Shown: positions 1-8,900 of the stretch, one piece after another | Layout: every line of letters begins with the position of its first letter | How positions within the stretch are numbered: position 1 is the stretch's first letter | Origin: Amycolatopsis mongoliensis | Lineage (GTDB): Bacteria > Actinomycetota > Actinomycetes > Mycobacteriales > Pseudonocardiaceae | DNA length: 64,000 nucleotides | Assembly (NCBI RefSeq): GCF_030285665.1 | Contig: NZ_CP127295.1 | Coordinates: forward strand, 7,874,001-7,938,000 | Direction of reading: 5' to 3' | Translations under genes and position numbers: made by a program | Notes under the pieces: model-generated | The model's input: the letters and a program-made list of their open reading frames with translations, nothing else | Database searches by the model: none | Told to the model about the DNA's origin: nothing

Positions 1-1316
1 GTGCTGCCGCCGACCAGGAGGGCGAGCAGGACACCGCCGACGATGCCGATGAGGGTGCCGCCGAGGCGGCGGACGCCCTTGACGAAGGTGGCGCCGGCGC
101 TGGAGGCGCCGATGAACACGACGAAGACGGTGAGGACGGCCCAGTACCAGCGCTGGTGGGAGACGAGTTCGCCGCCGAGCACGGCCAGGCCGCCGCCGAC
201 GACGGCCTGGATGGCGCTGCGGGTGCGGTTGTCGTAGGCGAACGCGGGGGTCGGCTCGTCGTCGTCGTCGCCGGAGTCGAGGGGGCCGGGGGCCGACTCG
301 GGTGCGGCGGCGCGCTGGGCGCGGTCGTCGGCCAGGGCCAGCTCGGCGAGGGCCTTCCGGACGCCGTCGCCGGGGGCGGCGTGTTCGTCGATGCGGCTGC
401 CTTCGACGAGCATGCGGCTGTACTCGCCGGTCTGGCTGATCAGCGGGAGCTCGCGCGGGTCGCGTTCCATGAGGGCGCGGAAGCGGGCGAGCCGGGCGAT
501 GAGGTCGTCGCGGACGTCGGTGGTGAGCTCGTCGGAGCAGGTGCGCTGGACGGTGATGGCCAGCCATTGGACGGCGAGCTCGACTTCGATGGCGCGGCGG
601 CGGAGGCGGTCGGCGGCGCGGGCGTCGACGACGTCGGGGGCGGCGTCCTCGATGAGCAGGACGCATTCGTGGAGGCGGCTGATCGCGCTGCGCAGCTGCT
701 TGCGGGTGCGTTCGCTGCCGTTGACGGCGAGGTGGGCCTCGGTGGCGCGGACGACCGCGGCGAGGCGGGCGCGGAAGGCGCGGCGGACCCGGAGGAACTC
801 GGCCTCGGCGTTGTGGCGCAGCAGGACGAACCGGACGACGGCGTTGGCGAGGACGCCGACGCCGAGTGCCATCAGCAGCTGCGGGACCTGGGCGAGGTGG
901 GCCTGCAGGAACATCGGGAAGAAGAACAGGAAGAAGCCGATCGAGCCGAGGGCGGTGCCGCGGGCGCCGAAGCGCTGGGCGTAGACCGCGACGAAGATCA
1001 GCAGGACGAACACGACGCTGTCCAGCGGCGGCATCGCCGAGCCGAGGCTGGCGACGGTGATCGACGCGGCTCCGGTGAGGAAGGCGAGCACGAGCGTGAC
1101 GGCTTGGGCTCCGGGCGTCGGGTCGTTGACGGTGAACGCCGTCATCATCGCGGCGATGGCGCCGACCAGCATGACGGTGAGCGGGACGTGGGTGGGCAGC
1201 AGCGCGGCCACGGCGAGGACGATGCCGAGGACCGCGGACCCGGCCAGCCGCAGCCGGACGAGGCCGGGGTCGGCCGCCGCCAGCCGGTCGAGCGCGGCGG
1301 TGCGGTAGTGGTTCAT
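1..1316 (-). CDS. FUSC family (aromatic acid exporter-like) membrane protein, 3' end missing
   Basis: The reading frame starts at an ATG at 1316 (MNHYRTAALDRLAAADPG) and stays open to the left edge, so about 438 codons are visible and the C terminus is outside the window. The first ~150 residues hold several hydrophobic helices (for example SAVLGIVLAVAALLP). A long charged soluble stretch rich in Arg, Glu and Leu follows, then a second hydrophobic block beginning near AIQAVVGGGLAVLGGELV. This membrane-soluble-membrane layout is typical of FUSC/fusaric-acid-resistance or YccS-like proteins, which export aromatic acids. Its start codon overlaps the stop of the GH92 gene behind it (ATGA, 1313-1316), so the two are probably co-transcribed. 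The substrate cannot be told from sequence. Confidence 0.82.
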   Translation of the reverse strand, partial: MNHYRTAALDRLAAADPGLVRLRLAGSAVLGIVLAVAALLPTHVPLTVMLVGAIAAMMTAFTVNDPTPGAQAVTLVLAFLTGAASITVASLGSAMPPLDSVVFVLLIFVAVYAQRFGARGTALGSIGFFLFFFPMFLQAHLAQVPQLLMALGVGVLANAVVRFVLLRHNAEAEFLRVRRAFRARLAAVVRATEAHLAVNGSERTRKQLRSAISRLHECVLLIEDAAPDVVDARAADRLRRRAIEVELAVQWLAITVQRTCSDELTTDVRDDLIARLARFRALMERDPRELPLISQTGEYSRMLVEGSRIDEHAAPGDGVRKALAELALADDRAQRAAAPESAPGPLDSGDDDDEPTPAFAYDNRTRSAIQAVVGGGLAVLGGELVSHQRWYWAVLTVFVVFIGASSAGATFVKGVRRLGGTLIGIVGGVLLALLVGGS

Positions 1317-4300
1317 CGGGCGAGCAGCTCCCACTGGGCGAGGGTGGCGCGGCGGCCGCGGGTGGCGGTGATCCGCAGCCGGTAGTGCGGGTGTGCGGCC
1401 GGGGTGGCGAGCACGAACGGGCGGGTCTGGCGGCGCCAGCGGAACAGCTCGTCGGTGCGTTCGTCCAGGGTGGTCCAGTCCTCGCCGTCGTCGGAGCCTT
1501 CGAGGACCCACGCACCGGGGTCGCCGCCGCGGGTGCCGGAGGTGAGCGTGTACATCGTGACTTCGCGGGGTTCTCCGGTGACGGTGAACTCGATCGCCGG
1601 GGTGGCGCCGCGGAAGGTGACCTGGGTGCGGGTGGTGTCGTCGAAGAGCGCGTCGACGCCGGTGCCGTCGGAGGCGGTCGCGGTGCCGGTGAGGTCGGTG
1701 GCCGGGTCCGGGTGCTCGGCGGGTGGCGGTGGCGTGCCCCATGCGGTCGGTTCGGCGGCCATGGCGAAGACCAGCTCGGCGCCGCCGGCGAGGGTGGCGT
1801 GGGCGATGGTCGTCTTGTCGTGGGGTTCGCCGTCGACGGTGAGTCCGCGGACGTAGACGGTCTCGTCGGTGTTGCCGGGGGCGCGGACGACGAGCTTCTT
1901 GCCCTCGCCCAGGTGGACGGTCGCCTTCTCGAACAGCGGCGAGCCGATCGCGTAGCGCGGGCTGCCGACGGCCAGGGGGTAGAAGCCGAGGGCGCTGAAC
2001 ACCCACCACGCGGACATTTCGCCGTTGTCCTCGTCGCCGGGGTAGCCCTGGCCGAGTTCGCTGCCGAGGTAGAGCCGCCGCAGCACTTCACGCACGACGC
2101 GCTGGGCCTTCGCGGGTGCGCCGGCGAGGTCGTAGATGTACGGGATGTGGTGCGAGGGCTGGTTGGAGTGACCGTACTGGCCCATGCGGACGTCGCGGGC
2201 CTCGGTCATCTCGTGGATGAGGCCGCCGTACGCGCCGGGGCGGCGGCCGGTCTCCGGGGTGGCGAAGAAGGTGTCGAGCTTGGCTTCGAGGCCGGCGTTG
2301 CCGCCGTGCAGTGCCGCGAGGCCGGGTCCGTCGTGGGGCGCGGTGAAGGCGGTGTTCCACGCGTTGGTCTCGACGAAGTCCCCGCCCCACGCGGCCGGGT
2401 CGTAGCCCTCGGGGGCGAACTTGCGGCGGCCGTCGCGGTGGCGGCCCTGGAAGAAGCCGATCTCCGGGTCGAAGTGGTGGACGTAGTGCTTCGCGCGGTC
2501 ACGGAAGTAGGCGGCGTAGTCCGCGTACATCCGGGCCCGCGGCCCCTCGCTCTCGCGGGCGAGAGCGTCGGAGAGGTTGGCGAGGCCGAAGTCGTTGATG
2601 CACCCTTCGAGCGCCCAGGACAGTCCTTCGTGGACCGACGCCGGGGTGTAGCCGAGGAAGATCGACCGGTCCAGGCCCTTGCGGCCGACCGAGCGGTGCG
2701 GCGGGGTGACGGTGGCGTTCTTGAGGGCGGCGTCGTAGGCGGCCTCGACGTCGAAGTTGCGGACGCCCTTGAGGTAGACGTCGGCGAAGGCGACGTCGGA
2801 GCTGGTGCCGGTCATCAGGTCGGCGTAGCCGGGTGAGGACCAGCGGGAGATCCAGCCGCCTTCGCGGTACTGCTGGACGAACCCGTCGACCATCCGGCCG
2901 CACTGCACCGGGGTGAGCAGCGCGTAGGCGGGCCAGGTGGTGCGGTAGGTGTCCCAGAAGCCGTTGTTGACGTACATTTCGCCGTCCACGACCTTCGCGC
3001 CGGTGCGCCGGCGGGTGCTCGGCCACCTCCGGCGCACCACCGGGCTGGCGTGCCGGACGCCCTTCGGGGTGTTCTCGTGCGCGACGTTCGGGTAGAGGAA
3101 CAGCCGGTACAGGTTGGAGTAGAGCGTGGTCCGCTGGTCCTCGGTGGCGCCTTCGACCTCGACGCGGCCGAGCTGCTCCTGCCAGAGCTCCCGTGCCTGG
3201 TCGCGCACCTGCTCGAACGTCGTCCCGGCGGGGATCTCCAGCTCGAGGTTGCGCTTGGCCTGCGCGAGGCTGATCAGCGACGTCGCGATCCGCAGCGTCG
3301 CGTCGGGGCTGTCGAACTCGAAGTAGCCCGAGACGCGCCGCCACGGCGGACGGCGGACCTTGGCGCCGCGGGTGGCCGGGGCGTCGGTGATGCCGTAGAC
3401 GAACATGCGGCGCGCGCCGGCGGACAGGCGGCTGCGGACTGTCGTGTACCCGCTGATCTCGCCGGTGTCGGCGTTCAGGCGGAGGCCGCCGCGGTTGGCG
3501 GCGTTGTCGAAGAGCAGCCAGCCGTGCTTCTCGGGGAAGGTGAACCGCAGGATCGCGGCGTGGGACGTCGGTGCGAGGTCGACGGTCATGCCGTTGGCGA
3601 AGCGGACGCCGTAGTGGTGCGGCGAGTCGGTCTCGTCGTCGTGGGAGAAGGCCAGGGCGCGCTTGCGGCGGTCGCGCTGGACCGGGCCGGTGCCGGGCAT
3701 GACGTGGAAGGTGTGCCGGTCGCCCATCCACGGGCTCGGCTGGTGGCTCAGGGCGATGGCCTGCAGCGCCGGGCGGTTCTGGTCGTCGTTGTGGCGGTGG
3801 TAGGAGTAGATCCAGTTGGTGACGCCGGCGTCGGTGACCGGGGTCCAGAAGTTGAACCCGTGCGGCACCGCGGTCGCCGGGAAGTTGTTGCCGCGGGAGT
3901 AGTCGCTGCTGGAGTGCGAGCCGCGGGTCGTGCGGACGTAGTCGACCGGGTCCCGGGGCCGCTCGGGGCGTTCGGCGACGCGGACGTCGTCGAGCCACCC
4001 GGTGATCTCGCCTTCCGGGGACGCGGTGCGCAGCACGATCCGGCTGATCCGGCGGCCGGCGAACGCCCCGAGCGGGCGGCGCACGAGGTTCCACTGGTCC
4101 ACCCAGAGCGTCTTGTCGTCGACCGGGTCGAACCCGGCCGAGGTGCCGTCGGCGAACTCGACGTCGAGGCTGACCCGGGTGGCGTGGTAGGCGGGGATGT
4201 CTCCGTCGGACTGCGGGAAGACCACATAGGACAGCTCGGTGTCCCCGGTGACCGGCGCGTCCAGTTCGAACAGGACGCTGCGCGGGCGGGCCGAGTAGCG

Positions 4301-4438
4301 CAGGGCCTTGGCCCCGGTGAAGCCGACGCCGGTCTTGGCCGTGGGGGAGCGGTCCGGGCCGCTGTCGACCGTCAGGGCGGGGTCCGCGGGCTGCGGGTCA
4401 CCGGATTCGAAGGAAGAGGAGAACACGGCGTCGGGCAT
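1313..4438 (-). CDS. GH92 family alpha-mannosidase without signal peptide
   Basis: This 1041-residue protein belongs to glycoside hydrolase family 92, calcium-dependent exo-alpha-mannosidases that trim mannans and mannosylated glycans. The GH92 N domain begins near residue 190 (HGFNFWTPVTDAG), and the family hallmark GDEDNGEMSAWWVF sits near residue 800. A discoidin-like (F5/8 type C) domain ends the protein (residues ~890-1040, ending TLAQWELLAR). The start is MPDAVFSSSFESGDPQP. No hydrophobic signal sequence precedes it; upstream in frame there is only antisense of the neighbouring hydrolase. The secreted paralogue at 5923-10236 has the same FSSSFE.GDPQP segment after its signal peptide and an extra N-terminal discoidin domain, so this copy looks shortened at the front. 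It is translationally coupled to the downstream FUSC gene. Confidence 0.93.
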   Translation of the reverse strand: MPDAVFSSSFESGDPQPADPALTVDSGPDRSPTAKTGVGFTGAKALRYSARPRSVLFELDAPVTGDTELSYVVFPQSDGDIPAYHATRVSLDVEFADGTSAGFDPVDDKTLWVDQWNLVRRPLGAFAGRRISRIVLRTASPEGEITGWLDDVRVAERPERPRDPVDYVRTTRGSHSSSDYSRGNNFPATAVPHGFNFWTPVTDAGVTNWIYSYHRHNDDQNRPALQAIALSHQPSPWMGDRHTFHVMPGTGPVQRDRRKRALAFSHDDETDSPHHYGVRFANGMTVDLAPTSHAAILRFTFPEKHGWLLFDNAANRGGLRLNADTGEISGYTTVRSRLSAGARRMFVYGITDAPATRGAKVRRPPWRRVSGYFEFDSPDATLRIATSLISLAQAKRNLELEIPAGTTFEQVRDQARELWQEQLGRVEVEGATEDQRTTLYSNLYRLFLYPNVAHENTPKGVRHASPVVRRRWPSTRRRTGAKVVDGEMYVNNGFWDTYRTTWPAYALLTPVQCGRMVDGFVQQYREGGWISRWSSPGYADLMTGTSSDVAFADVYLKGVRNFDVEAAYDAALKNATVTPPHRSVGRKGLDRSIFLGYTPASVHEGLSWALEGCINDFGLANLSDALARESEGPRARMYADYAAYFRDRAKHYVHHFDPEIGFFQGRHRDGRRKFAPEGYDPAAWGGDFVETNAWNTAFTAPHDGPGLAALHGGNAGLEAKLDTFFATPETGRRPGAYGGLIHEMTEARDVRMGQYGHSNQPSHHIPYIYDLAGAPAKAQRVVREVLRRLYLGSELGQGYPGDEDNGEMSAWWVFSALGFYPLAVGSPRYAIGSPLFEKATVHLGEGKKLVVRAPGNTDETVYVRGLTVDGEPHDKTTIAHATLAGGAELVFAMAAEPTAWGTPPPPAEHPDPATDLTGTATASDGTGVDALFDDTTRTQVTFRGATPAIEFTVTGEPREVTMYTLTSGTRGGDPGAWVLEGSDDGEDWTTLDERTDELFRWRRQTRPFVLATPAAHPHYRLRITATRGRRATLAQWELLAR

Positions 4439-4495
4439 GCGCCCACCGTATCGGCCGAACGGCGTAGCGTGTGCTCGACGCGGGGGAGGTCTCCG

Positions 4496-5251
4496 GTGAG
4501 CACGCACATCGTCCGGCACGAGGGTGCCGAGCTGCGCTACGAACTGCGGGGCGACGGCCCGCTCCTGCTGCTGATCGCCGGCCGCGGCGGCTACCGGGCC
4601 CGGTACGCCGGGCTCGCGCAGCGGCTGGCCGGCACCTACGCGGTGCTCACCTACGACCGGCGCGACCCGCGCACCGACTTCGACATCGGCCAGCAGGCCC
4701 GGGACGCGGCCGCCGTCATCCGTGCGGCCCGCCCGGCGCGCCCGCGGGCGGCGGTGTTCGGCCAGTGCGCGGGCGGCTCGGTCGCGTTCGAGCTCGCCGC
4801 GCAGGTGCCCGACGCGGTGACCGAGCTGGTGGTCCACGAAGCCCCGGCGATCCCCCTCCTGCCGGACGCGCCGAAGTGGCTGGCGCTGGTCCGTCAGGTC
4901 CGGGCGACCCACGAGCGCCAGGGTGTCGACGCGGCGCTGGCCCTGGCCGGCCTCACCACGGCCGACTTCCCCGATCCGGCGGCCGCGGCGCTGTTCCTGG
5001 CCCGCGAGTTCCCGGCGGTGGTGCTGCACACCCCGGACCTCGACGCGGTCCGCCGCACGGGCATCCCGGTGGTCACGGCGGCGGGGGAGGCCAGCCGCGA
5101 CACGTGCCTGGAGCAGTCGGCCCGGATCCAGGCCGAGCACCTGGCGTGCCGCTACGCCCGCTTCCCGGGCGGCCACCACGGCTTCGAGTCCGACGTGGAC
5201 GCCTTCGCCCCGGCGCTGTGCGCGACGCTGGCGAGACTGCGCCGCCTCTGA
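4496..5251 (+). CDS. alpha/beta hydrolase with cysteine at the nucleophile position
   Basis: A 251-residue alpha/beta-hydrolase fold protein. The GTG start at 4496 follows a strong ribosome binding site (GGGGGAGG at 4482-4489). The oxyanion-region loop is LLLIAGRGG, the nucleophile elbow reads GQCAGG (Cys91 where most relatives have Ser), and a C-terminal His lies in FPGGHHGF. A cysteine nucleophile is known in dienelactone hydrolases, but overall the sequence resembles the general hydrolase family of the gene at 47510-48274, which has Ser. It is divergent from the cytoplasmic-type GH92 gene with only 57 bases between the starts. The substrate is unknown; it could also have lost esterase activity. 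Confidence 0.85.
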   Translation: MSTHIVRHEGAELRYELRGDGPLLLLIAGRGGYRARYAGLAQRLAGTYAVLTYDRRDPRTDFDIGQQARDAAAVIRAARPARPRAAVFGQCAGGSVAFELAAQVPDAVTELVVHEAPAIPLLPDAPKWLALVRQVRATHERQGVDAALALAGLTTADFPDPAAAALFLAREFPAVVLHTPDLDAVRRTGIPVVTAAGEASRDTCLEQSARIQAEHLACRYARFPGGHHGFESDVDAFAPALCATLARLRRL

Positions 5252-5303
5252 GCGGACCGGGCTCGGGCCGGTGACGCGCGGCGTTCGCAGTCCCCGCGCC
5301 GGC

Positions 5304-5840
5304 TCAGGCCTGGCGGCCGCCGAACCGCCAGCGGTGGACCTCGATCGCGTCGTACCGCTCCGCCGTCAGCACCGCCCGCGCTGCCTCCGCGTCCGGGGCT
5401 CGCAGCAGCACCGCTGTGCCCAGCCACGCCACACCGTTGTCCGAGAGCAGCGGGCCGCACGCGATCAGCTCCTCTCGCGGACCCGCCACCTCGGCCGGCT
5501 CTCCCGAACCGAACCCGAGGACCAGGTACCGGTTCCCGCCGGTCCGGCCGCCCGGGAAGTCCCCCATCGTGCGTCCGAGGTCGTTGCGCCAGCGGCGCAG
5601 CAGCACATCCCGGTACGCGCCCGCCTGGTAACCCGGCTCGTCGAACGCGAAAGCCCGCGCCGCCGCCGGGTCCGGCAGGTCGAGCACGTGCACACTGCCT
5701 GTCGGAGTGTCGCCGTCGAACGTCGGGCCGCGCGCGATCATGCCCGGGAACCGGTCCATGTAGGACCAGTGCTCCTCCAGCAACTCGGAGCGCAGCGACG
5801 CCGAGCCCGGCCGGTCCCGGTGGTAGCAGAAGAACTCCAT
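5304..5840 (-). CDS. YciI family protein with two YCII-like halves
   Basis: A 178-residue protein starting MEFFCYHRDRPGSASLRSEL. The N-terminal half is a YCII-type ferredoxin-like domain: EEHWSYMDRF, then MIARGPTFDGDTPTGS, then a V.VLDLPD segment followed by an AxAFAFDEP helix. The C-terminal half (from NRYLVLGFG) repeats a similar strand and helix order and ends VHRWRFGGRQA. Most YciI proteins have one ~95-residue domain, so this looks like a duplication or fusion. Such proteins may act as small dimeric enzymes, but no function is established for this type. It lies downstream of the secreted GH92 gene on the same strand, separated by a long palindrome, so it is probably transcribed separately. 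Confidence 0.8.
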   Translation of the reverse strand: MEFFCYHRDRPGSASLRSELLEEHWSYMDRFPGMIARGPTFDGDTPTGSVHVLDLPDPAAARAFAFDEPGYQAGAYRDVLLRRWRNDLGRTMGDFPGGRTGGNRYLVLGFGSGEPAEVAGPREELIACGPLLSDNGVAWLGTAVLLRAPDAEAARAVLTAERYDAIEVHRWRFGGRQA

Positions 5841-5858
5841 AGTGCTCTCCTCGAAACG

Positions 5859-5909
5859 CCGTGAAGGCCTCCTTACCGGCCATAAGAGCCGGTAAGGAGG
5901 CCTTCACGG
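5859..5909. repeat. Long perfect palindrome, family A, copy 1
   Basis: Two 22-base arms (5859-5880 and 5888-5909, beginning CCGTGAAGGCCTCC) are perfect inverted repeats around a 7-base loop CATAAGA. The same element, in exact reverse complement including the loop, occurs at 31261-31311, and identity continues a few bases into both flanks (CGAAACG on one side, GGACC on the other). It sits 14 bases after the stop of the secreted GH92 gene and 19 bases before the start of the YciI gene, so a terminator role for GH92 is plausible. There is no T-run, which is usual for actinomycete terminators. Confidence 0.85.
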
Positions 5910-5922
5910 ACCTGACGGTGGA

Positions 5923-8900
5923 CTAGATCTTCACGCACTGTCCGGCGGCCGGGCCGCGGACGGTGTTCGGGAGGTCGTGGTCCGTCGGTGCCGGCGAGTT
6001 GGCCGCGCAGGCCAGCGGGCCGCCGACCGTGCTCGAGGTGAGCACCGGCCCGTGGTTGCCGGTCAGCGCGACCGGCCCGCCGACGGTCGTCAGCTCGATC
6101 GACACCTGCCCGGTCGCCCCGGTGATCGCCACCGGGCCGTCCACCTTCGTGCGGTTGAGCACCACCTGGCCGGCACCCGTCGCCGCCAGCGGGCCCTTGA
6201 TCTCGCCGCCGCGGACGATCAGCGAGGCGCCACCGCCCACGGTGACCGGACCCGACACCGTCGCGTCCTGCAGGCACACCGTGCCGCTCGAAACCGTGAG
6301 CGGCCCGGACGACGCGCCGGTGATCGTGCGGGTGCAGGAGGCGTCCGGCTTGCCCAGCAGCTCGAACTCGGCCAGCTGCGCCGGGGCGCCGGTGCTGGTC
6401 GCGGTGACCTCGAGCTTGTAGTAGGCGTAGTGCGCCGGGTTGGCCACCTTGAACGCGCGGGTCTGCTGCCGCCAGCTGAACGCCTGGTTCGTCTGCTGGT
6501 CGGCCACCGCCCAGGTCTTGCCGTCGTAGGAGCCCTTCAGCGTCCAGCTCTTCGGGTCGCCCGCACCGGTCTGGGACGTCAGCGTGTAGTGCGTGACGGC
6601 CTCGTCGGTGTTGTTCAGCTGGTACTGCAGGGCGCCGGTGACGGCGGCCTGGGTGCGCGAGGTGTTGTCGATCAGCGCCGCGGCGTCGGAACCATCCGAA
6701 GTGGACAGCGTGCCCTTGCCCGCGCCGGTCTCGTCGTGCAGCGGCGTCGGGACGGCGTCACCCGTGGTGATCGACTTCGGCGCGTCGTTCGGGCCGGTAC
6801 CCCAGGTGGAGGGGTTCGGGCCCATGTCGAAGTCGATGACCCCACCGCGCGCGATGACGTCCTGCGGCAGCGACGTCGAGGAGTACGCCTTGCCGTTGAC
6901 CTTCACGCCCTGGACGTAGACGTTCTTCGCGCTGTTCTTCGGCGCGTTGATCACCAGGTTCTTGCCGCCGGCCAGGTGGATCGTGGCCTTCTTGAACAGC
7001 GGCGACCCGATCGCGTAGTTCGGGCTGCCCATCTGCAGCGGGTAGAAGCCCAGCGCGCTGAAGATGTACCACGCGGACATCTCGCCGTTGTCCTCGTCGC
7101 CGGCGTAGCCCTGGCCGATCTCGGCGCCGTTGTAGAGCCGCGACAGCGCCTCACGGACCTTCGCCTGCGTCTTCGACGGCTGACCCGCGTAGTCGTACAT
7201 GTAGAGCAGGTGGTGCGAGGGCTGGTTGGAGTGGCCGTACTGGCCCATCCGCACGTCCCGCGCCTCCCGCATCTCGTGGATCACGCCCCCGTAGGAACCC
7301 GGGAAGGTGGCGGTCTCCTGGTCGGCGAAGAACTGGTCCAGCTTGTTCGCCAGGCCCGCCTGACCGCCGTAGAGGTTCGCGAGGCCCTTGCCGTCCTGCG
7401 GCACGGTGAACGCCATGCCCCAGCCGTCGGTCTCGGTGTAGTCCCCGCCCCACGAGCGCGGGTCGTACTGGTCCTTCGTCTTGGTGAACTTCCCGGTGGC
7501 GTCCTTGCCCTGGAAGAACCCGACGCTCGGGTCGAACAGGTTCACGTACTGCTGGGCGCGGCTGGTGAAGTACTCGTAGTTCTCCTGGTACTCCGCCTTG
7601 CGCGGGTCGTTCGGCGCCGCCTCGTCCGCCAGCTTCTTCGACAGGTTGGCGATGCCGAAGTCGTTGACGTAGCCCTCGATCGCCCACGAGAAGCCCTCGC
7701 TGGCGGTGTTGGGCGTGTAGCCGAGGAAGATGCCCTGGTCCAGGCCCTTGCGCCCGACCGCCGAGTTCGGCGGGGTGACCGTGGCGTTCTTGATCGCCGC
7801 GTCGTAGGCCGACTTGACGTCGAAGTTCTTGACGCCCTTGAGGTAGGCATCGGCGAACGCGACGTCCGAGCTGGTGCCGGTCATCAGGTCCGCGTAACCG
7901 GGGGAGGACCAGCGCGCGATCCAGCCGCCGTCGCGGTACTGCTGCACGAACCCGTCGACCATCTTCCCGGCCATGTCCGGCGTGAGCAGCGAGTACGCCG
8001 GCCACGTCGTGCGGTAGGTGTCCCAGAACCCGTTGTTGACGTACATCTGGCCGTCGACCACCTTCGACCCGGTCTGGGTCGCGGTGTCCGCACCGGTCTT
8101 CGGCGACACCGGGCTCGCGTACTTGTACGCGGGCGTGCCGGCGGTGCCGGTGTTCTCGAACTGGGAGTTCGGGTACAGGAAGAGCCGGTACAGGTTCGAG
8201 TAGAGCGTCGTGAGCTGGTCCTTCGACGCGCCCTCGACCTCGATCACCTTCAGCTGGTCGTCCCAGGCCCGCTGCGCGGCGTCGCGCACCGAGTCGAAGG
8301 TCGCGGCCGGGGCGATCTCCTGGGCGAGGTTCTTCTTCGCCTGGTCGACGCTGATCAGCGACGTCGCGATCCGCATCTTCACGGTCTTGTCGGCGCCGGC
8401 GTCGAACCGCAGGTAACCGGTGACGTTGTCGCGGCCCTGCCCGGTGAGCTTGCCGCCCGCGGTGACCGGCTTGTCGAACGTCGCATACACGAACATCCGG
8501 CCCGCGCCGGCGTACACGTTGGTCTCGGTGTAGCCCGAGAGCGTGCCGGTCGCGGTGTCGAGCGTGAGCCCGGCCGAGTTGTTGACGCTGTCGAAGATCA
8601 GGCTCGAGTCCGCGCCCGGGAAGGAGAACTTCATCATCGCCGCGTGGTCGGTCGGCGCGATCTCGGTCTTGATCCCGTTCTGGAACTGGACGCCGTAGTA
8701 GTGCGCCCGCGCGACCTCGTCGCTGTGCTTGAACGCCAGCGCCCGCTTGTCGCGGTTGGCGTCGGGCACCCCGGCGGCCGCGGACGGCATCACCTGGAAG
8801 GCCTCCCGGTCACCCATCCACGGGCTCGGCTCGTGGCTCACGCTGAACGCCTGCAGCTGCGGGAGGTTCTGCGCGTTGTTCTGGGTGCTGTAGTTGTAGA

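Noticed and set aside
156..2836. Long plus-strand frames across the FUSC and first GH92 genes
   Set aside because: Low-complexity translations opposite well-supported genes; no ribosome sites or motifs.
3050..4495. In-frame upstream extension of the Cys-elbow hydrolase
   Set aside because: It runs antisense to GH92 and resembles no protein; the ribosome site before GTG 4496 marks the real start.
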